A DNA stretch of 64,000 nucleotides, taken from NCBI GenBank assembly GCA_047495785.1, contig JBLDXI010000063.1, forward strand, positions 248,001-312,000, given 5' to 3'. Made by a program: the position numbers and the translations under genes. The notes under the pieces were generated by a model. It saw nothing but the letters and a program-made list of their open reading frames with translations, searched no databases and had not been told where the DNA came from. Each line of letters begins with the position of its first letter. The stretch's first letter is position 1. Origin of the DNA: Lepidodermella squamata. Lineage: Eukaryota > Gastrotricha. This document shows positions 23,821 through 33,672 of this stretch, one piece after another.

Positions 23821-26800
23821 CTAAGCCTTGGAGTTGGTGAAACACTTGCCACAACTGCGCCTGCAGTGAAGCGCAGTGAAGCCCCGAAGCATCATAGCTC
23901 TGAAGCGAGCTCGTTGCAAGTCACTGTTAACTGTTACGCCGCTTGGCGAAGTAGTTGTCGTAGAGAATGGGCTAAGAGTTGACTTTTCATGTGGCCTGCA
24001 GTATCCCTGAGCAGCGAACACCTTACAGCTAGCGGAAGAATCGTAACAGAAACCTTTCTTGTCTTGCGTTGCTGCAAGCTGCCCTTTGCCGTCTTTCGAG
24101 TCGCCTTTCCCTGCCGCCGCTGCTTTATCCTGGTCTGGTAGTAGCAGCCAGTTTGCAGTTGAGTTACGCTCGCTGGAGAATTTGGAAGCTAAGCGGTGGG
24201 CAGCCTCGATGTGGCCCACGTGGTGTTCGTCAAACTGAACCATCGGACGGAAACCGATGCGACCAAAAACTGTAATTTTTGGTCCATCGTCATTTTTTGT
24301 TGCTAAAATTCTGAAGCGAGAACAATTATACTTACATGGCCTTCTGAAAACGCCGTTTAGGCTGAGATGATTGAGCAAAGTGTTCGCTCCGCTGAAGCGA
24401 GATTTGGTTGTTGTTGACGCCGTCGTCGTGGTTGTTGTCGTGGTTGGTTCCGTAGTCGTACTCCGTGACGTCATTTCAATCAAGGGCAGCACATTGCCCA
24501 TACCGCCGGCCCAGCGGACATTTCGATCGTCGACTAGACTTCCTCTAAAAGCTGTATCAGGTAGAAAACTGTTGAGCGCTCCTTCAAATAGATTGCCACC
24601 TGGCGTTCGAATGCTATCGTCGTTGCAAAACCCACATGACTTTGCACATTTTTTCACCATCCAGTCGTTGTAAGACGCTGAAAATAAACTCAGCTATGAA
24701 ATTGACATCAAAGTTACAATAGGTATACCTATGCGGCATAAGCCGAATCGCTTCCAAACGTCACAGCGAGGTTCAGCGTCAGAGCACCCCTTTTTAGAAT
24801 GGATATTTACAAAATTACATACACACACGCACGGTTAATCGATTGTATTGAAAATTCTTACCTTCGAGGAATGGACTTGTTTGACAGGCCCGACGCCGCA
24901 GAGCCCACAGGCGTCAGGGCAATAGTTGGTCATAAACCGCTCCATACGGAAACAGTCGCCATTCAGAGCCCATTGAGAACATTTTGGCACAAAATCGCTG
25001 CAACCGCTTGTCTCTACGATAAGGTGGCATACGCATGTCAAAGCTTCACAATGCCTAGCGGTATGTAAACTTACTACCAATATTTGGTGCTTCACCGTAG
25101 CCCGTCCCGTAAAAGAACTGGCCAGAATCGATCGCATTCGATTTCGAGTCCGCGATCGACTGTTGTGCGCCACTGACAAAAGTCGGCCGCCATTGCGCTG
25201 GTTGCTTCTTTTCTTCGTTGGCTATGTAGCTTGCCGGCGCCGCGACATTCGAACCAATTGTTATGTTGATGCCAGAATTAGGTCCGAGGAAGTTGTGCGC
25301 GTTGATGAAAGTCAACTCGCCAGGACCTATCGCACCATCATTCGCGTTCTGGCTGCTACCCTTATTGCTTAATTTTTCTAAAGCATTGTCTATTTTGCCC
25401 GATGTCTTGGAGGAAATCGACGACATCGAGGTTGTAGAGCTAGTCGACGTAGTGGGAGTTGTGGTTGCAGCTGTTGACGACGAACTCGTCGACGTATGCC
25501 TGGGCGTTGTAGTCGTTGGAGTAGTTTTCAAAGTTGTTGTTGTTATTGTTGTTGAAGCAACACGATTCGTAGTAGTTTTCGTTGATGAAGAGGCAGTTGC
25601 TGAAAGTGTCGTGGTAGCTGTACTGGTTGAAGTAGTCGTTGTAGTTGATGGTGCCGCTGTTGTCGTGGTTGTCGTTGGGATTTTCGGAGACCGACGGCTT
25701 GCTGTCGACCACCTGCGTTCCATTTGACTGGTTTTAATCTCGGGTGACGTACTCGGAGTGGTCTCCATCGACGCCAGAGCTTTGCGATACGCTGGAGGAA
25801 GGAAGTCGCACCTAACAGCGGGCACTGATGGCATCACAGATAGCGAATAGCCTGGCATGCGGGGCGGAGGGCACCAGCATAGACAGTCTTTACCTAGAAA
25901 GCCCTCTCCACAATCCTGCTCCTTCTGCGGGCATCCACCTTAAAGCGCCGAACAATATTCAGAACTGTAATAGGGCATAACGGTGTGTCATAGACTTACG
26001 AAAACACCGATAAGCTCTGTTGACTTGTTTCACATCCTCGAAGCTGAGAATTTGTCGCTGACCTATCGCCGCTTGGTACTGAGGATCTGACGTGCGGATG
26101 GTGACATCGCCTCTCGCACTGAATGCTGTCTGGCCGTAATGCATAATGCTCAAATAGTCGTACTTGGAACCGAACGAATCGACTTGCTCGACAGTATTCT
26201 TGTCGAAGTTGTGCAAAAGCCACGGGATGACGTTTCCTATCAAATAATTATGACCACAACTAATGGAGATAGTTTTTGAATACTTTTACCTTGTATGATG
26301 TCGATGTAGTGATCTCGGTCAGGTCGACTTTGCTCGTGGTAGAAACCGATCGAATGCATCAACTCGTGCTGCATAATACCTTTCTGTGAAGTCAGGTGAA
26401 ATCAGTTATGAAGAAGAAGGATGAAGCAGAGATCGATTTATTACCCTGCGACAGCCGGGTGCAAGTGAGAGTTCTTGCTTTTTCAGCACTCTTCCCACGT
26501 GCGAATAGCATCCATCTGACGCAGATGAGAGATGAATGCTAATTTCAGTTTTCAAGATTTGGTCTTAATGACTTACCGCCGTTTATAATGTAGAGATAAC
26601 TGTTATCCGTGCGCGGATTTCTTTTCCTGAATTTGAGGCAAGTAAAGTTGTGAAAATCAGCGAGCGCCGAGTTGAATTCGATCATATCGTTGGTGTCGAA
26701 CTTGGCGTCATCGGCAAACTCGTATGGCACAACCCCGCCCGGCCTGAGATATTATGGCGAGAACTAAACTTGGATGAATAATAAATTTAAAACCGACCAT

Positions 26801-27213
26801 CTTAGAAGTAAGTCGCGAGCGAAATTTCGAGGCATTGCGCCTTTGACGATGGGCGTCTGTGGTACAAATGGCTCGATGAGCTTACTACGATCGAGGGTCG
26901 GCTCGTCGTTTGAGACGTTTCCCGCGGGCCCCTCGGAGGCCACTCTCAGTTGATTGAACCTATCCGTGCTCAGAACCATGTCGAGCTCGATGCGAACGTA
27001 GCCGGACGGCTTGCTAGGCGTATTCACAGTCGCATTCGTCTTGTCGCTTGTTACTAACGGAGGGTCGTAGAACACCTGTGGCGGTTGGCGTTTCGCTTCG
27101 GCGATCACCTGGTCAATTGTCTTTTCGGCGACTGTCACATGAGCAAGGGCGGTAATTTGGATTGTGACCAGGGCTAAGCAAGTAGGGATCATAGTGACCC
27201 GAGCGCTAAACAT
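23821..27213 (-). CDS. Secreted astacin metalloprotease with Thr-rich stalk and three ShKT domains
   Basis: A zinc endopeptidase of the extracellular space (family M12A). Nine exons (26798-27213, 26577-26743, 26445-26515, 26290-26383, 26000-26236, 25075-25938, 24862-25013, 24729-24789, 23821-24677) give about 972 residues. In order: signal peptide (1-29); propeptide with FARD, a possible variant of the FxGD aspartate switch; catalytic domain from VPYEF, with zinc site [12 protein letters not shown] (224-235) and Met-turn SIMHY near 281; a Cys-rich EGF-like segment; a Thr-rich linker; a first ShKT (CSDFVPKC...CGLC); a second split over two exons (CSDAEPRC...CGFC); and a third at the C-terminus (CYDSSASC...CGKC). 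All catalytic residues are intact, so it should be active. Astacin plus ShKT is the architecture of many nematode NAS proteins, but the long Thr-rich stalk and spaced ShKTs are unusual. Confidence 0.92.
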
Positions 27214-28337
27214 AGAGAATCATATAAATTTGTTTCGATAAATGGCTTTAGGTGTTATAAATGAGGGCAATTGATGCTGCGGTTATTATTATCTATAAAA
27301 GCGATAATAGATAGGCCTTACCTAGCTGGTTTTTTCGATGAGCGGCAGCAGCATGAAAACATGGCCGTGTAAAAAATTTACATTCGAGCCGCTATGCGAA
27401 ATTTGATTTCTTGTCGCGTTGGCCGTGTTTTCGCATGCCGTGCCCGAGGTGCAATAACACGGCCGGCCGATGACGATCAGGCCTTTCGGTAGTGACGGCG
27501 ATAATAACGAGCAAATATTATTTGCCAAACGAAGCCGTCTATAATATGCGGGCAACAAGGTATATTCCTTCCGCTGTCGTATTGTCGCCTTGCGTTTTGC
27601 GATATCCTATCGCACAAAAACGCACAAGAGTAAATATTGTTGTTTTCCAGGTCTTTGCAACGCAAAAATAGGAAGACTTTTTTGCTGGTTTTTTTTCGTC
27701 GCCGTTCGTGTTGACCGAGAAACAACTGTGTTTTTGCGGTTTGCTATATAACACATTATTTTTATTTAGCCGCCAGAAAATTGCTTTGCGGGGAGCACCA
27801 GAAAATTGCTCTTGTTTGTTTTCAGCACGCGAAATACGTGACAGTAAATTAAATTGGCGTAAATTGACCCTTTCTCTTCGTTTCTTCGAAGAAAGAAAGA
27901 AAGAATTCGTGCAGCAAACATCTTCATGACCTTCATGGTTAATTATTCGCTTGTACTTGAAATATCAGAATGGGTATATTTATTCTTCGTCCACATTGGG
28001 CGAAGAAATGACTGTTGTCGCCTCACCCTTCTAAGTGTGAACGAAGGTGGAATGAAATGGAAGGGCGACCGGCTTCTGGTTCTAGCAGTTCGAGGATATC
28101 ATAATAACGATGCTTTTTCAAGTAAAAGTTTACCTCGTCGTTATTTAGAGCAAATTTGAAGGATTTTATGATTCCTAGATGAACGCGTCAGATCGAATAG
28201 CCATGTTGATAATTGACATTCAGCATCTACTCACTACTCACATTCAAATTGAGTGAATTCAAAAAAGAAACATCTAATCAAAAAAGATAATTTATTCATA
28301 ACAATTTATAGTAATCAGAGTTACATCTCAATTGTTA
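27214..28337. other. Intergenic stretch between astacin start and ankyrin gene end
   Basis: Both neighbours are on the minus strand, so this holds the astacin promoter on the left and the ankyrin gene 3' end on the right; a TTTATT at 28291 would serve as the ankyrin poly(A) signal on the minus strand. No convincing coding exon or mobile element is seen. Confidence 0.55.
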
Positions 28338-29235
28338 TTACTTTTTCTTTTTGCCTTTGTCTCCCTTCTTTTTCTTTGCTTTTTTCGCCTCTTCGGCTAT
28401 TTGCTGCTTCTTTTGCTGAACACGAATCCAGGTATAGACGATGTCGGGCAATTTTGCGTGATCGGGCTCTTCAGGGGGCGGAGGCGTGACGGGTGTGCCC
28501 TCAGCGGCTCTCCGCAATAAAGCCCACGCTTTCGAACGAACATCAGCCAATTGCAGCGAGGTAAACCCCAGGCCGTTCGGCATGTTCGGATCTGCACCGT
28601 GATTTAACAACAAACGGCACATAGCTTCGTCATTATCTGAAAATAAATTAGACGAATAAGTTCATCGGTGTCCGGGATTGGGAGTTGTTTCAAGTGATCA
28701 ATAGATATAATAGTGGCTTTTAGTTACGAGCAATAAAACGATTGCTGAACAATATAATATGATGATGACAATAAATATACAAGTGTGAATAATCATCTCA
28801 GTAATTGATAATTCTACCGTTTGGTTTTATTGCTATGCGCCATCAACTGAACAGCATCTTTAGTTTCAATTTTTGCCTGAAATAGACGAAAAAAATGCAT
28901 TTTACGTACTTCTTGCAGCGACGTGAAGTGGTGCAAATCCCGTCGGTGTCGCTATGTTCGGCTTAGCTCCATTTTCCAGCAGTTTCTTAGCGATTTCAAT
29001 TGAATTGACTAAATGAGGCAAAACAAGTTGAGTAATTCCAGAGACAAACAACGGACCAACCTTCAACAGCCACAAATAATGGCGTCTTTCCAGCAGAGTT
29101 TCTAAAATTCGTATCCATAGCACCTTTCAATAGTTTCATAGTTTCACGCTCGTTTCTGTTTCGAATGGCTGTTTCCAGTTGAAACTCGAAAAGCGAAACT
29201 GGGATGGCATTGGCTGCAGCTGCGACTTGAGCCAT
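28338..29235 (-). CDS. Small ankyrin-repeat protein with Lys-rich C-terminus
   Basis: Three exons, 29061-29235, 28910-29008 and 28338-28636, encode 190 residues. The joins rebuild canonical repeats: AGKTPLFVAVEG, then SIEIAKKLLENGAKPN, TGFAPLHVAARNNDEAMC and RLLLNHGADPNMPN, with GFTSLQLAD after. That continuity fixes the splice sites. The stretch near 28810-28880, which starts after a TTTCAG, is intron, because every frame through it stops. The C-terminal half is a Pro/Glu segment (PPPPEEPDH), a short helix (IVYTWIRVQQKKQQ) and an ending of almost pure Lys (KKKKGDKGKKKK), a possible nuclear or RNA-binding tail. I cannot assign it to a named ankyrin subfamily. The start MAQVAAAANAIPVSLFE opens the only frame that carries into the repeats. 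Confidence 0.8.
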
Positions 29236-31367
29236 TGCAATTCAATTTAGGTAGGTGATTTTTCCACAAGTTTTAACGATGCAGTTTAATCGTCATCAAA
29301 GCCGAAATTGAACATTTAAGAACTCTACTATTGCGCAAGAGAACAGTCTAGCTTTTGAGGACCTTACGCAAAGATAAATAACTGGAAAGAATGCACAGGA
29401 CGCTACGGTAATATTAATAAGAAGCTTTATAATTGACAACTGAGATCAATCGAAACACTTCCAAAATGCATATAAGGTTTGTAAGAGATCTGCTCTCCGT
29501 GATCCTACACTATGCCGTAAACCCTCAAACCGAGAAGCATTACGACAGGACAATCGACAATCAATTGCCAAGATGGACTCCAACAACAACAAAATAGCGC
29601 AGATCGTCATCTAACATGTTGATCTTGCAACCTGTACGCCTTCAACGCATTCAGTAAAATTACCCCGCTGAAATTTAACTCATAGCACCCCCCATCCATT
29701 TCATAGCCCCTTATAATATAAATAGTAAATACACTGAATGAGACATCGTTAAAGGCGCCGTGACTTCTACCCCATCGTTACCCTCAACACCCATGGTCGA
29801 GTGATTATCTGATCATGGTAAAACATGCGATAGCGGAACAAGTCACGCGTTGCCATGGAAATAAATAAATTCGGAATTATATTTGCACTACGTTTGACAA
29901 TTTTATTATTCTATACTATTGTATTGTGTGAAAAACTAGGCGGGCTATTTCGCATCCGCTACTGATGAGGACTTTTTCCAGATTCTTCAAGTCCACGAAA
30001 CTTCCTATTCCTATTTCCTTACTATTTTTCTTGTAAATAATTCTCCAACTAGTCTTTTGGTAGCTTTCTTGCTACGACGGCGTTTGTAGGCTTCGCTGAG
30101 TGAGTGGAAAAGCCACCTGGGCACTAATGCCTGGGCCCTGGAGAAACAGTCAGCAATAACTGGAGTACCAGGGGTAGGGATTTCAATCAAGTAGTTAGTA
30201 AACCAGTTCAAACTTTCCTAGAGCGTAAGCTCGCGATTTTCTCACAAGCTCCGCCTTATGGCGAAAGCTTGAGTCCGTCAGGGCGAGGAGAAATCGTAAT
30301 TCCTGATCCTGATCCTGATCCTGATCCTTTTTACCGCTTCCGCTGTTCCATTTTATCACGAGTTTTAGACGCGGCGAGTGTCCATGGTGAAGTTTGAAGC
30401 TTTTAGGAACGATGAGTAGCTATGCATTTTTGGGATATTCGGAGAATATCGTTTTCGGCAAAAAGAGCTAGACATCGCGATTACTTTATTTTTTAATCAA
30501 CAACTTTCCAAACGCAGCTGAGCTTGCACAAAATACCTTCTCGTCGCATTCCAATTCATCTAGTGGGGTATTTTGCTGCTCTAATGGCCGGGTTTTGCTT
30601 CAAATCAGATTTAATATATCTGCAAAAATGTCGACTGGCAAAAATTAAGTAGGACCAATTCGCAATTGGAACGAGGCGGATTTTGCTGAAATGTCAGATT
30701 GAGCTTTCCCCCTTCCTTGGTTTGGCTGTTTACTGCGAAGTCGAACCTGCGAAGAAAGCAACCAATTTTACCCCTCACTATATCGTAGAGGAATAGAGAG
30801 TCACAGCAATCATGCGGTAGAATGGGCAAGATTCAAGGATGTGCGGAATGCGGAAGCCTGGTCTTATTCACATGTTCATCAATTGTATCAAAGCCTGACT
30901 GCTGTTGCGGTAACAAATCACAATAATCGTCGATAATGTCATTTGCAGAGTCCGAATGGTCGGAGAAGCCATCTTGCATATCGGAGGAACCGAGCTTTAA
31001 ATTATCGTCGGAAGTCGGAAGCTGCGCTCAAAGGTACCATGTATATTCGTCGCTGACATCGGCATGAAGTAACTTTCCACGAACTGTTTCGAAGAGAAGA
31101 TTTGCTAGCTTTGGAGATTTCGATTCTTTGCTCTTTAAGCTCTCAGAACGTTTTCATGAGCCATCTCGCATACCTAAATGGCTTTCAATGAAGAAGGAAG
31201 AAGAATGAAAGAGAATTTTCGCCCACGACTTGTCCACTTCAACCACACCGCGAACTTAAATTTTCGCTGTTGAATGTTGCAAAGACCCCGAAAATATCAC
31301 ATAAGAGGCTAGACTGAAAAATATTGCGTGGGAGAAAGTGATAACTAACCATTCATTCACCCATCTA
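29236..31367. other. Gene-free stretch upstream of the ankyrin gene
   Basis: No supported gene in about 2.1 kb. It contains the ankyrin promoter at the left. A short minus-strand frame near 30011-30211 (containing GTPVIADCFSRAQALVPRW) reads like protein but has no recognisable motif. A tandem TGATCC repeat of four to five copies lies at 30301-30327. Confidence 0.5.
30301..30327. repeat. Short TGATCC tandem repeat
   Basis: The hexamer CCTGAT/TGATCC is repeated four to five times without interruption. It is isolated, with no related copies seen nearby. Confidence 0.7.
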
Positions 31368-32148
31368 CAGTGTGTCCGCGAAATAATACGCACCTAAAAA
31401 TAGACGAGTCACCATGTGGCATCTGTGTCGCGTGCCCTAAAATCTTAGCTAGTGCGATCTTTGCGATCTACGCGATCTACGCGATCTACGCGATCTCTGC
31501 GATCTAACATTTCCACCATTTTTGTGTTAAAAAAACTAATTTGAATCAGAATTTTAAGAAACGGAACGGATATTGCTTGGAAAAATGCCATTGTACCTAT
31601 TTATGTGAGAAATGTGAAATTGAAAGTTAAGCTCTTCCAAACAAGGCTTAAACATAATGGAATCGGTAAAAAAAAAATGGAATAGGGGTTCAGTTGCAGA
31701 AAACACGTTCCAGTTGCTGTTTTTCACAAAAAAGCTTAAATTCAATTGAAATTCAATTCAATTCATCTCGGCGCTCGGGCTGCTTTTCATGACCGTTGTT
31801 TTTCTTTATTTTTGATATGAAAATTAACTCGAAAGTCTTCAACAACAGGACATTTGAAAACTGGACGCATCGAGTAAATGAAACTTTGAATTGATTTGTA
31901 TATTCAATTTTTAGAGTAGTTCTGTTAAACACCGACGATAATAATTGGGAAAAAAATAATTTGATCATTTAAATTCTGATTTTCACGGTGTGTGCATTCA
32001 TAAAAAATATCATACTTTTTACAAAGTGGCACGTGCGAAATAACCCTTATATTTGAAAACTAGCCTAAGGAGTCACACGCCTAGAGCAACATCTGCGACT
32101 AGCCTTACAAGTCTAAAAATGGGTGCGTATTATTTCGCGGACACACTG
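31368..32148. mobile_element. Non-autonomous Tc1/mariner-type inverted-repeat transposon (781 bp)
   Basis: The two ends are perfect inverted repeats of 27 bp, starting CAGTGTGTCCGCGAAATAAT and ending in CGCACC, with partial similarity for about 10 bp more. TA flanks both sides (31366-31367 and 32149-32150), the target-site duplication of the Tc1/mariner superfamily. The interior has no transposase frame, only short AT-rich frames and a 9-bp minisatellite near the left end. It is therefore a MITE-like copy needing a transposase made elsewhere. A 38-bp tandem unit is interrupted exactly by this element, which supports a real insertion. Confidence 0.85.
31454..31505. repeat. 9-bp minisatellite inside the transposon
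   Basis: A GCGATCTAC-like unit is repeated about six times with small changes in the outer copies (GCGATCTTT, GCGATCTCT). It lies about 85 bp inside the left terminal repeat, where some transposons carry subterminal transposase-binding repeats. Confidence 0.75.
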
Positions 32149-32421
32149 TACGTGTGAAACGGCCTAAGTGGAATTCATTCACCCAAGTGTGAAACGGCCT
32201 AAGTGGTGTTTGATATAACGCCATGGCGCATTCAGACCGAACAAAAGCACAGTCTATAACATGCAATTCGCTGATTACAAGTATGATCCAGAGCTGCACG
32301 ATTTAATTTTTTTCAGTGCTAATTAGCTAATTTTAATATCCTGCTAAATATGCTGCGAGTCGAGCGCATTTCTAATATTAATTTTGCCTTGAAAGTTGTA
32401 GTTTGTTAGAAGTATTTGGAA

Positions 32422-33195
32422 ATGCGTCGACAAGTAGGCGTAGCTGCGGCGCACAGTCGGCAGGTGGCGGCCGAGCGGTACCGCGAGGTGGGCGAGACGC
32501 TGGCGAGCGAGCACATGAAGCGCTTCCGCGAGTTGTACGCCAACTTCCGCACGCAGCTGGAGCAGTTCGCGGCGAAGCACCGCGACAAGCTGAAGAAGAG
32601 CCCGGAGCTGCGTCTGCAGTTCCAGAACATGTGCGCGCAGCTCGGCGTCGACCCACTCGTCTCGAGCAAGGGCCTGTGGACGGAGATGCTCGGCTTCGGC
32701 GACTTCTACTACGACCTGACGGTGCAGATCGCCGAGATCAGCATGGCGCACGCGCCGCGCACCGGCGGCCTCATGCGCCTCAGCGAGTTGCTGCAGCGGC
32801 TGCGGGCGTCGCGCTCAGCCGCCGCCGGCGACGTGTCGGCCGACGACGTGCTGGTGGCGGTGAAGCGGCTGAGTCGCCTGGGCGGCGGCTACACGGCCGT
32901 GGCGCTGCGGTCGGCGACGTCGGTGGCGGAGCGCGACTGGCTGATCCAGAGCGTGCCGCTCGAGTTGTCGCTCGACCACTCGGCCGTGCTGCGCCTCGCC
33001 GAGGCGAAGGCGTACGTGACGGCGGACGAGCTGCGCCGCGAGCCGCTCAGCTGGGACCAGGCGCGCGTCGACCGCGTCGTCGCCTCGCTGGTGCGCGACG
33101 GCCTCGTGTGGCTCGACAGCCAGCACGCCGGCGGCTCGACGACGGCCTACTGGTTCCCGAGCTTGTTCCAGACGGCCAAAACAACGCCTGTTTGA
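32422..33195 (+). CDS. SNF8: SNF8 / VPS22, ESCRT-II subunit
   Basis: The EAP30/Vps22 subunit of ESCRT-II, which helps sort ubiquitinated cargo into multivesicular bodies. A single uninterrupted exon encodes 257 residues, against 258 in human. The start ATG at 32422 gives MRRQVGVAAAHSRQ, matching the family N-terminus. The coiled-coil region carries FRTQLEQFAAKHRDKLKK, and LQFQNMCAQLGVDPLVSSKG, GFGDFYYDLTVQIAEI and the tandem winged-helix parts (WLIQSVPLELSLDHSAVL, LVRDGLVWLD, YWFPSLF) follow in family order. Codon third positions are almost all G or C. A poly(A) signal AATAAA lies at 33251. PRPF38B follows on the same strand 478 bp downstream. Confidence 0.95.
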   Translation: MRRQVGVAAAHSRQVAAERYREVGETLASEHMKRFRELYANFRTQLEQFAAKHRDKLKKSPELRLQFQNMCAQLGVDPLVSSKGLWTEMLGFGDFYYDLTVQIAEISMAHAPRTGGLMRLSELLQRLRASRSAAAGDVSADDVLVAVKRLSRLGGGYTAVALRSATSVAERDWLIQSVPLELSLDHSAVLRLAEAKAYVTADELRREPLSWDQARVDRVVASLVRDGLVWLDSQHAGGSTTAYWFPSLFQTAKTTPV

Positions 33196-33672
33196 TTGCT
33201 ATTATTTAAATGATACGACCTTCCTTCCATTCGTCGGTTGCTTATTTTTCAATAAAATGACTTGATTCAAGTTCTCATTAGTTGGTCGTTTTGTTGCGTC
33301 GCGATTTCACAGCATACAGGTATTTGGTTCTTTGAATTCATTTTCAAGAGGTTGCGTTTTTTGCTGAAATTTCAATCTCAATACGGCACATGACATTTTG
33401 TCTATCTAACCGTGATATAGATTGCATCGGTTCTTCAAAAATTGATTTATCCTCGTTTTAATTTCCTACAACCTTCTTCCATAGAAACGCCTTCGAGCCC
33501 CGAGATGTTCATAATTGCCAGTTGAAAATTAGAAATGCAAACGATGCAGGACAACATAAACCTCGATTGTATTTTGAATTATCGATTGATTTAATGTGAT
33601 TTTTGTAGATATTTTACATGTTTTATTGAACTGGTCGACAACACGGTCTTTGATCGCTGAATATCTGTGAAA

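Noticed and set aside
28810-28880. An additional ankyrin-gene exon after TTTCAG
   Set aside because: All three phases reach a stop within about 20 codons. Splicing directly to 28636 restores a perfect ankyrin repeat.
31454-31505. CRISPR-like repeat array
   Set aside because: The 9-bp units are directly adjacent without spacers and lie inside a eukaryotic transposon. It is a minisatellite.
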